A DNA stretch of 15,601 nucleotides from JBMSHD01 sp049416425 (GTDB taxonomy: Bacteria; Pseudomonadota; Gammaproteobacteria; Francisellales; Francisellaceae): the NCBI GenBank assembly GCA_049416425.1, contig JBMSHD010000048.1, forward strand, positions 1 to 15,601. Reading direction: 5' to 3'. This document shows, piece by piece, positions 5,099-12,711 of this stretch (the stretch's first letter is position 1; each line of letters opens with the position of its first letter). Both the position numbers and the translations under genes were made by a program. The notes beneath the pieces are model-generated. The model made no database searches. It had not been told where the DNA came from and saw nothing but the letters and a program-made list of their open reading frames with translations.

Positions 5099-7435
5099 AT
5101 GGGCGATTTATTTCGTAGAATTCTAATCAAGGGTGTGGTTCAGGGAGTCGGTTTCAGACCTTTTATTTATCGCCTGGCCACCAATCTTAATCTCGTCGGT
5201 AGCATCAGAAATACACCCGATGGTGTCGAGATCGTGTTGCCTGATCAGAAATCTAAACATTTTCTAGATCAGATGACACAAAACCTGCCGCCGTTAGCGC
5301 GAGTTGACCAGATTATTGATCAGGGTTGTGTTGATTTTCAACAGGAAACCAACCGGTTTTTGATCGTTGAGACGACCGAAGGTGCCTCAGGCACGTGCAT
5401 CTCTCCTGATACGGCCATCTGCGATGATTGCCTTATAGAGCTGTTTGATCCAGGCAGCCGTTATTATCACTATCCTTTCGTCAATTGCACCAACTGTGGT
5501 CCCAGATACAGCGTCGTGACCACCATGCCTTATGATCGACCTAAAACAACCCTGGTTGACTTTCCCTTGTGTCTGGCATGCAGCAGTAGCTATAAAGATC
5601 CATTGAATCGTCGGTTTCACGCCGAGGCAAGCGCCTGTGGAGAGTGTGGGTCAAGCCTAAGTCATCGACTTTCTGATATCGCATCAAGAATTCAAGAAGG
5701 AGATATTATCGCGCTTAAAGGCAACGGAGGTTATCATCTTATCTGTGATGCCAAAAACCAGGAGGCGGTGAGACGCTTGAGAGCTCGAAAACGCCGTTTG
5801 AGCAAACCCTTTGCATTGATGGCATTAAATGTGGCCTCGATCAGACAGTATTGTCAGGTGTCTTCGTATGAGCAGGCACAGTTGGAGCAGGCGAGTGCAC
5901 CGATTGTACTATTGGCGCAAAAGCAAAACCATGGTCTTTTTGAGGCGGTTAATCCTGGCTTGAATCGGCTGGGCTTTATGCTGCCTTCCATTCCGCTGCA
6001 TCTGATGCTTTTTTATTATCTTTGTGACCGTCCAGAGGGTGCAAAATGGTTGTCACAGTTGAGTGATCCGGTCTTGGTGGTTACCAGTGCCAATTTTTCC
6101 GGAGGCAGTATTATAGCCGATGATGATCTGGCCGATGAGGTCTTGACTCAAATTGCCGATGTGGTCGTCAAGCATGATCGAAGCATCGCCATGCGTTGTG
6201 ATGATTCCGTTGTCGCCGTTTATGAGCAAAATCCGCTGATAATACGTCGGGCAAAGGGTTTTACACCCGAGGTAATCCGATTGAGTGAGTCATTACCAAG
6301 GGCTCTTGGGCTCGGTGGACTGTTGAAAAATACCTTTTGTTTTATCGACGGTGATAAGGCATCTCTGTCTCAGCATATCGGGGATCTGGATACGGTCTAC
6401 AGCATCGACTATTTTCATGAGGTTCTGGCGCATTTTCAGCATTCATTCGGCTTTAAATTTGAGGTTGTGGCCATAGATAAACATCCTGATTTTTATCAGT
6501 CTCAGTTTGTTGAATCCTTGAATGTCCCGATTATTGCCGTTCAACATCACGAGGCACATATGGCCTCGGTGATGGCTGAGCATGGTCTGAAGGGAGATGT
6601 GTTGGGGCTTATAGTCGATGGTTATGGTTACGGTCATCATGGTGAGGCGCTCGGTGGAGAGCTTGTGATTGGCAATGCGGAACGTGCACGCTTTCACAAT
6701 GTGGGTCAGCTTTATCCTATGCCGGTGACAGCTGGCGCCTCGCTGGCTCAAGAACCATGGCGAATGGCGATGTTATTATGCCAGAACCTGGGTCTTTTAA
6801 TTCCGTCGCACCTGATGAAACATTCACTGTCGCAGTCGTTCTTATCGCTTATAAAAACCATGGATACAAGCCAGACAACCACAAGCTGTGGTCGTCTGTT
6901 TGATGTTATTAGCAGCCTTTTGGATATCTGTCACATCAATATGTATGAAGGGCAGGCGGCCATGGAGCTTGAGGCGATGGCAGATAGGGATATCGGGTCG
7001 ATCGATGAGAGTGTCTGTTATAACATCGATGAGGATAATCGGCTGGATGTCAGCACTTTGGTGAAAAAGATATGTGTGATGGCGCATAAGCAACCGCTAT
7101 CGCTACGGCAGAAGTGCCGTGGTGCCAGTCTTTTTCATAGCCACTTTTCAAAAGCGCTGGCTGCCTGGGTTTGCGAGACGGCTCAAAAAAACAGCATCCA
7201 TCAAGTCGTCATCAGTGGCGGCTGTTTTCAAAACCGGCGGCTGCTTAGTGGTTTTCTAAAAGCCATGCGATATCATGGACTTGAGTGTTTCAGATCGCAG
7301 GCTGTTCCGACCAATGATGGTGGTATCAGTCTGGGACAGGCATGGGTTGCGGCAAAACGATATAAGCATCAACAACAGGAGGTCGATTATGTGTCTGGCA
7401 ATTCCGGCACAGATAGTGGAAATAAAACAGGATAA
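5099..7435 (+). CDS. hypF: Carbamoyltransferase HypF
   Basis: HypF uses carbamoyl phosphate and ATP to make carbamoyl-adenylate and transfers the carbamoyl group to the C-terminal Cys of HypE, the precursor of the CN ligands. Domains of the 778-residue product are: acylphosphatase-like (about 5-92, VVQGVGFRPF with R20, and N38); zinc-finger region with four CxxC pairs (C108/C111, C130/C133, C158/C161, C180/C183); YrdC-like nucleotide-binding domain (about 195-385, RARKRRLSKPFALM); and Kae1/TobZ-like carbamoyltransferase domain (about 400-745) with HHEAH at 483-487 and SGGCFQNRRLL near the end. Start ATG 5099 lies 31 nt after hypB, preceded by GAGG. The last ~25 residues (KHQQQEVDYVSG and onward) go beyond the usual GQAxVA ending. 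They arise because the gene runs 47 nt into hypC in another frame. No key motif is missing. Confidence 0.97.
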   Translation: MGDLFRRILIKGVVQGVGFRPFIYRLATNLNLVGSIRNTPDGVEIVLPDQKSKHFLDQMTQNLPPLARVDQIIDQGCVDFQQETNRFLIVETTEGASGTCISPDTAICDDCLIELFDPGSRYYHYPFVNCTNCGPRYSVVTTMPYDRPKTTLVDFPLCLACSSSYKDPLNRRFHAEASACGECGSSLSHRLSDIASRIQEGDIIALKGNGGYHLICDAKNQEAVRRLRARKRRLSKPFALMALNVASIRQYCQVSSYEQAQLEQASAPIVLLAQKQNHGLFEAVNPGLNRLGFMLPSIPLHLMLFYYLCDRPEGAKWLSQLSDPVLVVTSANFSGGSIIADDDLADEVLTQIADVVVKHDRSIAMRCDDSVVAVYEQNPLIIRRAKGFTPEVIRLSESLPRALGLGGLLKNTFCFIDGDKASLSQHIGDLDTVYSIDYFHEVLAHFQHSFGFKFEVVAIDKHPDFYQSQFVESLNVPIIAVQHHEAHMASVMAEHGLKGDVLGLIVDGYGYGHHGEALGGELVIGNAERARFHNVGQLYPMPVTAGASLAQEPWRMAMLLCQNLGLLIPSHLMKHSLSQSFLSLIKTMDTSQTTTSCGRLFDVISSLLDICHINMYEGQAAMELEAMADRDIGSIDESVCYNIDEDNRLDVSTLVKKICVMAHKQPLSLRQKCRGASLFHSHFSKALAAWVCETAQKNSIHQVVISGGCFQNRRLLSGFLKAMRYHGLECFRSQAVPTNDGGISLGQAWVAAKRYKHQQQEVDYVSGNSGTDSGNKTG

Positions 7436-7613
7436 CAGGGCATCGGTCAGCATCGGAGGCGTCATCAAAGAGATCTCTCTGAGTCTGCTTGATGAAGCTG
7501 TGGTGATGGGGGATTTCGTTATTATGCATGTCGGCTTTGCTTTAGCTAAACTCGATGAGGTTCAGGCGCAAAAAACACTGGCTGATTTTGCGAAAATGCT
7601 GGAGGAAAAATGA
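7389..7613 (+). CDS. hypC: Hydrogenase assembly chaperone HypC
   Basis: HypC binds HypD and the large-subunit precursor and carries the Fe(CN)2CO moiety. The 74-residue product starts MCLAIPAQIVEI with the essential Cys2, which becomes N-terminal after Met removal. The family segment GDFVIMHVGFALAKLDE (41-57) is present. Start ATG 7389 is set by the Met-Cys motif and by a perfect AGGAGGT at 7377-7383 with a 5-nt gap. An in-frame ATG at 7275 would add 38 residues and bury the key Cys, so it was rejected. The gene overlaps the 3' end of hypF by 47 nt, and its own stop overlaps hypD in an ATGA, so translational coupling is likely on both sides. Confidence 0.96.
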   Translation: MCLAIPAQIVEIKQDNRASVSIGGVIKEISLSLLDEAVVMGDFVIMHVGFALAKLDEVQAQKTLADFAKMLEEK

Positions 7614-8716
7614 AATATATTGAGGAGTTTAGAGTCCCGGCTGTGGCCAAATCGTTTCTAAGCGAAATCGCCAAAAAAGTTCAAAAGGGGCGATTATATC
7701 GGCTGATGGAGTTCTGCGGTGGTCACACACATGCCATTCATCGCTATGGTATTGTCAGTCTGCTGCCGGAGAATGTTGAGATGATTCACGGTCCAGGTTG
7801 TCCGGTTTGTGTGTTACCGATTAAGCGAGTTGATAAGGCGATCTGGTTAGCACAGCAGCAAGGGCTTATCTTCTGTAGCTATGCCGATATGTTGAGAGTG
7901 CCGGGCAGCAATGGCGAGAGTCTGCTTAAGGCTAAGGCCAGAGGGGCGGATGTGCGCATGGTTTACTCCGTTTTTGATGCGCTTAGGATTGCCAGAGAAA
8001 ACCCGCAGCAAAACGTCGTATTTTTTGCCATTGGTTTTGAAACCACGACCCCTCCTACGGCGATCGCCATCGATGTCGCATTGGCTGAGAAACTGCCCAA
8101 TTTTTCCATCTATTGCAATCATGTGTTGACACCAGTTGCCATGGAGGCCATCTTGGCCTGTGATGAGGTGGCAATCGATGGCTTCATCGGACCGTCTCAT
8201 GTCAGTGTCATCATCGGCAGTAATGCCTATCATGCCGTGGCCGAGCACTATCATAAACCTGTGGTTATCGCCGGCTTTGAACCCTTGGATGTGTTGCAGT
8301 CCATCTCGATGCTGGTCGATATGATCAATCAAGGGGAAATTGGTGTTAAAAATCAGTATACACGCGCCGTTATTGCCGAAGGCAATCGGCTGGCGCAGCA
8401 GAAGATGGCGCATTATTTTAGTGTCAGAGATCGTTTTGAATGGCGAGGTTTGGGTGATATTGAACTTAGCGCCTTGAAATTAAAGCCGTCCTATGCACAT
8501 CTAGATGCAGAAGCGCTGTTTTGTATTCCTGAATCCGACGGCAAAGAGCATAAACAGTGTGAGTGCGCCGGCATTCTAAGAGGCGTGAAAAAACCAAAAG
8601 ACTGCCGTCTGTTTGGGATGGTGTGCACGCCTGAAAATCCGATGGGTGCTTGTATGGTATCTTCCGAGGGCGCCTGCTCGGCGGCTTATCAGTATCAAGG
8701 CTGTGAAACAACGTAA
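7610..8716 (+). CDS. hypD: Hydrogenase Fe-CN/CO assembly protein HypD
   Basis: HypD is the [4Fe-4S] protein on which, with HypC, the Fe(CN)2CO group is assembled using cyanide from HypE. The 368-residue product carries FCGGHTH (35-41, with C36, H39 and H41), GPGCPVC (61-67, with C64 and C67) and GFETTTPP in the central domain. The C-terminal cluster region ECAGILRG...DCRLFG.VCTPE.P.GACMVSSEGAC supplies the Fe-S cysteines. All signature residues are seen. ATG 7610 overlaps the hypC stop as ATGA and has GGAGG at about 7601-7605. hypE follows after 17 nt. Length is typical for the family. Confidence 0.97.
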   Translation: MKYIEEFRVPAVAKSFLSEIAKKVQKGRLYRLMEFCGGHTHAIHRYGIVSLLPENVEMIHGPGCPVCVLPIKRVDKAIWLAQQQGLIFCSYADMLRVPGSNGESLLKAKARGADVRMVYSVFDALRIARENPQQNVVFFAIGFETTTPPTAIAIDVALAEKLPNFSIYCNHVLTPVAMEAILACDEVAIDGFIGPSHVSVIIGSNAYHAVAEHYHKPVVIAGFEPLDVLQSISMLVDMINQGEIGVKNQYTRAVIAEGNRLAQQKMAHYFSVRDRFEWRGLGDIELSALKLKPSYAHLDAEALFCIPESDGKEHKQCECAGILRGVKKPKDCRLFGMVCTPENPMGACMVSSEGACSAAYQYQGCETT

Positions 8717-8733
8717 AAGGCAAAGAAGACAGT

Positions 8734-9759
8734 ATGAGCATAAAATTAAATTTCAAGAAAGATCGGGTCGATCTTAGCATTGGTGCCGGTGGCAGAGCCA
8801 TGAATCGACTGGTGGAGTCGTTGATACTCAAAGCCTTTGATAATCAATATCTCAATGCTCGTCAGGATCAGGCGATGTTGCCGGCTATAGGAAAACCGCT
8901 GGCTTTTACCACAGACAGTTATGTGGTATCACCGTATTTTTTCCCCGGTGGCGATATTGGTCAGCTTGCCATCTGTGGCACCATCAATGATCTGGCCGTA
9001 TCGGGGGCGACAGCAAAATATATCTCCTTGGGGTTGATTCTTGAAGAGGGCTTGCCATTGGCAGAGCTCAAGTGCATTATCGAGTCGATGGCAAAAACGG
9101 CCAACGAGGCCGGAGTGATGATCGTCACCGGTGACACCAAGGTAGTAGAGAAAGGCAAAGGCGATGGTATTTTTATCAACACCTCCGGCATCGGTGTCAT
9201 TGACAAAGCCGTTGTTAATCAGCGAAAGCCTGAAAAGGGGGATAAGATCATCATCAATGGCAATATTGCCGAGCATGGCACGGCGGTGATGTCTAAGCGG
9301 CGTAATCTGAGTTTTTTGACCGATGTTCAAAGCGATGTTGCCTGGCTTGGTGATCTCATTGGCAGCGTTGCCGATGCCGGGATTTCTGTTAAAACCATGC
9401 GCGATCCAACTCGAGGAGGAATTGCTGCGACGTTAAATGAGTGGGCATCGCTCTATGGTGTGAGTTTTGAGATCGATGAGTCAGCCCTGCCGATCACGCT
9501 GCAGGTGGCATCAGCCTGTGAACTTTTGGGACTTGATCCGCTGTTTATCGCCAATGAAGGCAAGGTGATGATGATCTGTGAAGCCGAGATTGCCGAGCAG
9601 CTAGTTCAGGTGCTAAGAGCGCATCCAAAGGGTAAAGACGCCTGCATCATCGGCGAGGTTGTCGATGAGCTCAAGGCGAGAGTCAGCATGAGAACCGTAT
9701 TTGGTGGACTTCGTCATGTCGATTGGTTAAGCGGAGAGCAGTTGCCGAGGATTTGCTAA
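8734..9759 (+). CDS. hypE: Carbamoyl-dehydratase HypE
   Basis: HypE accepts the carbamoyl group from HypF on its C-terminal Cys and dehydrates it with ATP to a thiocyanate, which donates CN to the iron on HypC-HypD. The 341-residue product has the PurM/ThiL-like fold signatures GAGG (17-20), TTDSYVVSPYFFPGGDIG (59-76) and AICGTINDLAVSGA (79-92), plus a central DPTRGGIAATLNEWA. It ends exactly in PRIC, with the reactive Cys341 last. The start ATG 8734 has only a weak purine-rich leader (GAAGAC). It is the last gene of the maturation block. A 149-nt gap with a hairpin separates it from the structural genes. Confidence 0.97.
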   Translation: MSIKLNFKKDRVDLSIGAGGRAMNRLVESLILKAFDNQYLNARQDQAMLPAIGKPLAFTTDSYVVSPYFFPGGDIGQLAICGTINDLAVSGATAKYISLGLILEEGLPLAELKCIIESMAKTANEAGVMIVTGDTKVVEKGKGDGIFINTSGIGVIDKAVVNQRKPEKGDKIIINGNIAEHGTAVMSKRRNLSFLTDVQSDVAWLGDLIGSVADAGISVKTMRDPTRGGIAATLNEWASLYGVSFEIDESALPITLQVASACELLGLDPLFIANEGKVMMICEAEIAEQLVQVLRAHPKGKDACIIGEVVDELKARVSMRTVFGGLRHVDWLSGEQLPRIC

Positions 9760-9908
9760 GGCTCTTTTGGTGTTATTCGTAGAACCCCCTCCCTGCCTCC
9801 CCCTTAACATAAGGTGGAGGTAACAAGCACTCTCTTCCCTCTGGGATCAAGGGTGAAACGGATCACGAGTCGCGCTTGGTTTAAAAGAAAGGTTTAAAAG
9901 GAGACGAT
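9760..9908. other. 149-nt gap between maturation and structural genes
   Basis: The gap holds the 9796-9820 hairpin and a perfect 10-nt direct repeat GGTTTAAAAG at 9879-9888 and 9891-9900. The second copy runs into the ribosome binding site AAAGGAG of the beta subunit gene. I found no clear -35/-10 pair and no second FNR-like box, so I cannot say whether the structural genes have their own promoter. Confidence 0.5.
9796..9820 (+). terminator. Imperfect hairpin between hypE and the structural genes
   Basis: CCTCCCCCTT (9796-9805), a 5-nt AACAT spacer and AAGGTGGAGG (9811-9820) pair over 10 positions with one C/T mismatch. No T-run follows, so a simple intrinsic terminator is doubtful. A processing or attenuation element, or a copy of a C-rich dispersed intergenic repeat (the preceding bases are also CCCCCTCCC), are equally possible. 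Confidence 0.4.
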
Positions 9909-11030
9909 ATGGAGCAATATTATTTCTTGGCGCATCACAGACTTGATGATCTTATCGATGTCTTGAAATCGATGCGCTATACGATTAAGGCGCCGGTAAT
10001 CAAAGAGGCGACAATTGTCTATGACGATATCAAAACCTCAGCGGAGTTGCCGTGGGGTTATGTCGATATCCAGGAGCCCGCGTTTTATAAAGTCACCAAG
10101 AGTGATGTCGATCGTGCCTTTGCCTGGAGTCTGCCGGTGCAGTCGATCAAACCAATGTTGTTTAAAGAAAAGGAAGTGTTATGGGCGGTTAAGCGAGATG
10201 ATAAAGGGCGATTGAGATTTGAGCGTCACCTCGATGAGGGCAGATATGCTGTTTTAGGTGTCCGTCCTTGTGATTTGCGTGCCATTGCCATTCAGGATCG
10301 GATCTTTATCGGCGATCAATATGCCGATGTGCGTTATCAAGACCGACGAGAAAAACTGTTTTTAATCGCTGTCAATTGCACGGATTGCCACAGCAATTGC
10401 TTTTGTGTCAGCATGGAAGGAGGGCCTGTGGCCGATGCTGGTTATGATCTTGCCATGACAGAAATCGCCGGTGGATTTATGATTAAATCTGCCAGCGACA
10501 AGGGTCAGAGTGTCCTGAGGCAATTAAATCTGCCAGAAGCCTCTGAAATACGGATCACCGAGGCGATGAAAGCCACTGATTCCGTCTATGACAAACAGCA
10601 GAAATCCATTCCATCACTGACGTCGGTAGAACGTGATTTAAAAGCTCAGCCCGATCATCCTCGCTGGCAAGAGGTATCGGATCGTTGTTTATCCTGCGGC
10701 AGTTGCACTCAAGCCTGTCCAACCTGTTTTTGTCACGATGAAAAAGAACAGCCGGCCTTAGAAGGGGATCACAGTGAGCATATGCGCCTGTGGGATTCCT
10801 GTTTCAGCCTGGATCACAGTTATACGCATGGCGATCTCTATCGTGAAAATCCAAAATATCGTTATCGTCAGTGGCTGACGCATAAGTTCTCAACCTGGCG
10901 TGATCAGTTTGATACCAATGGCTGTGTCGGCTGTGGTCGTTGCATTACCTGGTGTCCGGTCAGCATCGATGTCATCGAAGAGATCAATGCCATCTGTAGA
11001 GATAACAAGGATACAGGAGATAAATCATGA
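9909..11030 (+). CDS. hydB: Group 3b hydrogenase beta subunit (Fe-S electron transfer)
   Basis: The 373-residue product matches the 4Fe-4S beta subunit of cytoplasmic NAD(P)-linked [NiFe] hydrogenases (sulfhydrogenase beta; related to anaerobic sulfite reductase subunit A). It would relay electrons between the hydrogenase module and the flavin subunit. Two ferredoxin-type clusters are clear: C260/C263/C266/C270 (CLSCGSCTQACP) and C339/C342/C345/C349 (CVGCGRCITWCP). A third Cys-rich stretch, C157/C160/C164/C166 (NCTDCHSNCFC), with GVRPCDLRAI (117-126), fits the family's N-terminal half. There is no signal peptide, so it acts in the cytoplasm. ATG 9909 has a strong AAAGGAG site. The stop overlaps the gamma gene as ATGA. 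The following gamma, delta and alpha genes repeat the order of the Pyrococcus hydBGDA operon. Confidence 0.92.
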   Translation: MEQYYFLAHHRLDDLIDVLKSMRYTIKAPVIKEATIVYDDIKTSAELPWGYVDIQEPAFYKVTKSDVDRAFAWSLPVQSIKPMLFKEKEVLWAVKRDDKGRLRFERHLDEGRYAVLGVRPCDLRAIAIQDRIFIGDQYADVRYQDRREKLFLIAVNCTDCHSNCFCVSMEGGPVADAGYDLAMTEIAGGFMIKSASDKGQSVLRQLNLPEASEIRITEAMKATDSVYDKQQKSIPSLTSVERDLKAQPDHPRWQEVSDRCLSCGSCTQACPTCFCHDEKEQPALEGDHSEHMRLWDSCFSLDHSYTHGDLYRENPKYRYRQWLTHKFSTWRDQFDTNGCVGCGRCITWCPVSIDVIEEINAICRDNKDTGDKS

Positions 11031-11878
11031 CGAGCAAAATCGATGCCTATACGCCATTTGAAGCCGAAATTCTGGAGAATTTTACCGATGCGCCCGATAT
11101 TTTCACACTGAGGATGCGGTTATGTGACCCAAAGCAGCGGCACCAATATCGTTTTAAACCAGGACAGTTTAATATGATTTATCTCTATGGGGTAGGTGAG
11201 GTCGCCATCTCTATCGTCAATGATCGTGAGTTTGACGATGAGGTGTTCGAGCACACCATTCAGATTGTCGGGCGAATCACCCGTGGCATGAGTCGCTTGA
11301 AGCCGGAAGATCGTGTTGGTATTCGAGGCCCTTTTGGAACGAGCTGGCCGCTGGATAAGGCAAAAGGCAAGGATGTCGTCATCATGACTGGAGGGCTTGG
11401 CAATGCACCGCTGGTGGCGGCAACTGAGGCGATATTAAAACATCGAGAGCAATACGGCAAGATCTATGTGATTGAAGGAGTGCGCCACAGTCAAGGCTTG
11501 ATCTATCGGGATAAGTATTCGCGCTGGAATACCATGCCCGATACGAAGGTCATGATCACGGCGACAGAAGGTGCGTTTTTTGGTGATTGGCGCTGGTATC
11601 GTGGCTTTGTCACCGCGGCAATCGATGATCTTGATATCGATTATGCCAATACGGTGGTGATGAGCGTCGGTCCTGAGATTATGATGAAAAACGTGGCCAG
11701 TTGTTTTATCGACAGAGGGATGGCTCCAGAGGATGTCTATGTCAGCCTTGAGCGCAGCATGAAGTGTGGCATTGGGCATTGTGGACACTGTCAGATGGGG
11801 TGTGAGTTTATCTGCAAAGACGGCGCCGTCTATGCGTATGGTCGTGTCAGTGAGTTGTTGCATACAGAAGGAGTATGA
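11027..11878 (+). CDS. hydG: Group 3b hydrogenase gamma subunit (FAD/NAD(P), [2Fe-2S])
   Basis: The 283-residue product is a ferredoxin-NADP-reductase-like flavoprotein of the PyrK/HydG/AsrB type that connects the Fe-S chain to NAD(P)H. It has an N-terminal FAD-binding barrel (about 8-108, with FKPGQFNMIYL and GIRGPFGTSWPL), an NAD(P)-binding half beginning TGGLGNAPLVAA (121-132), and a C-terminal [2Fe-2S] loop with C247, C252, C255 and C263 (CGIGHCGHCQMGCEFICKDG). An extra Cys259 lies in that loop. The usual RxYS flavin motif appears as AISIVND (60-66). The start ATG 11027 overlaps the beta stop in ATGA. It should not be confused with the unrelated radical-SAM HydG of [FeFe] hydrogenases. 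Dihydroorotate dehydrogenase PyrK is an alternative by fold, but the neighbours decide for hydrogenase. Confidence 0.92.
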   Translation: MTSKIDAYTPFEAEILENFTDAPDIFTLRMRLCDPKQRHQYRFKPGQFNMIYLYGVGEVAISIVNDREFDDEVFEHTIQIVGRITRGMSRLKPEDRVGIRGPFGTSWPLDKAKGKDVVIMTGGLGNAPLVAATEAILKHREQYGKIYVIEGVRHSQGLIYRDKYSRWNTMPDTKVMITATEGAFFGDWRWYRGFVTAAIDDLDIDYANTVVMSVGPEIMMKNVASCFIDRGMAPEDVYVSLERSMKCGIGHCGHCQMGCEFICKDGAVYAYGRVSELLHTEGV

Positions 11879-11880
11879 AC

Positions 11881-12711
11881 ATGTCTGAAGAAGATAAGTT
11901 AAAAGATCTTCCGCAAAAGCTGACACTGGCTGTGCATAAGTTCAGCTCTTGTGATGGTTGTCAGCTGGCGTTTATCAATGATGGAGTCAACCTGTTGAAG
12001 TTAGCCGGTCTGGTTGATATCAAGCATTTTGCTGAGGCCGGTGCCGTCGATGAAGATGCGGTGGTCGATATCGCCATTATTGAAGGCAGTGTCAATACGC
12101 GGCACGATGTTGATCGTATTAAAAAAATAAGAGCAAATTCAGGTTATATTATCGCCATGGGTGCCTGCGCCACAACCGGGGGTATACAGGCGCTTCGCAA
12201 TAACGCCTCTGTTGATGAGTTTAACATCTGGATCAAAGATGTCTATCCACAACACAGTGATGTGGTGGCCAAAGAGGAGCTTGATACCGCCAAACCCGTA
12301 TCGGCCTATATCGATGTTGATTTTGAGATTGCCGGTTGCCCGGTGAGTTCTCAGCAGATGTTTGCCGCCGTCAGGCAGTTATTGTTTACGGTGGAGCCTG
12401 AAAAGACGGTCGATCCGGTTTGCACCACTTGCAAACATCGTGGTATTACCTGTGTCATGGTCGCCAGAGGCGAGCCTTGTTTGGGGCCTGTGACAGCCGA
12501 TGGTTGTGATGCGCTTTGTCCAAGTATCAATCGAGGCTGTTATGGGTGTTATGGCGTGGCAAAATTTGCCAATTTTACGGCGATGACGAATAAGCTTAAG
12601 CAGATGGGATTTTCCGAGGCTGAAATTGCGCGGAAATATCATTTTATCAATAATCAGCAGCAGGGATTCAAGGCTCAGATGGCAACGAAAAAGGCAACAG
12701 GGGATCGATGA
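11881..12711 (+). CDS. hydD: Group 3b [NiFe] hydrogenase small (delta) subunit
   Basis: The small subunit carries the Fe-S relay next to the NiFe site. The proximal cluster ligands are C24 and C27 (SSCDGCQ), C96 (GACATTGG) and C153 (AGCPVSS). Further cysteines at 181, 184, 191, 200, 209, 213, 220 and 223 supply the other clusters. With 276 residues, no Tat signal and no C-terminal anchor, it is a cytoplasmic type. I chose ATG 11881 over ATG 11875 because AAGGAG at 11868-11873 is 7 nt from 11881 but only 1 nt from 11875. The gene starts 2 nt after the gamma stop and overlaps the alpha gene by 4 nt. Confidence 0.94.
   Translation: MSEEDKLKDLPQKLTLAVHKFSSCDGCQLAFINDGVNLLKLAGLVDIKHFAEAGAVDEDAVVDIAIIEGSVNTRHDVDRIKKIRANSGYIIAMGACATTGGIQALRNNASVDEFNIWIKDVYPQHSDVVAKEELDTAKPVSAYIDVDFEIAGCPVSSQQMFAAVRQLLFTVEPEKTVDPVCTTCKHRGITCVMVARGEPCLGPVTADGCDALCPSINRGCYGCYGVAKFANFTAMTNKLKQMGFSEAEIARKYHFINNQQQGFKAQMATKKATGDR

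Noticed and set aside
7275..7388. Upstream in-frame start for hypC (38 extra residues)
   Set aside because: It would move the essential Cys2 away from the N-terminus, lies inside the HypF domain in another frame, and lacks the strong ribosome binding site found before 7389.
7847..8413. Long open frame antisense to hypD
   Set aside because: A 188-codon frame, but the sense strand encodes clear HypD motifs throughout, and the antisense product resembles no known family.
9879..9900. Direct repeat GGTTTAAAAG as a start of a CRISPR or iteron array
   Set aside because: Only two copies with a 2-nt gap; no regular spacers, and no cas or replication genes nearby.
11027..11878. Dihydroorotate dehydrogenase electron-transfer subunit (PyrK) or sulfite reductase subunit B
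   Set aside because: The fold is shared, but no pyrD or asrC gene is near, and the gene sits between the hydrogenase beta and delta genes with overlapping codons.
11435..11926. Open frame antisense to the gamma and delta subunit genes
   Set aside because: It is a shadow of two well-supported genes and has no ribosome binding site or family signature. The same holds for the antisense frame at 12675-13151.
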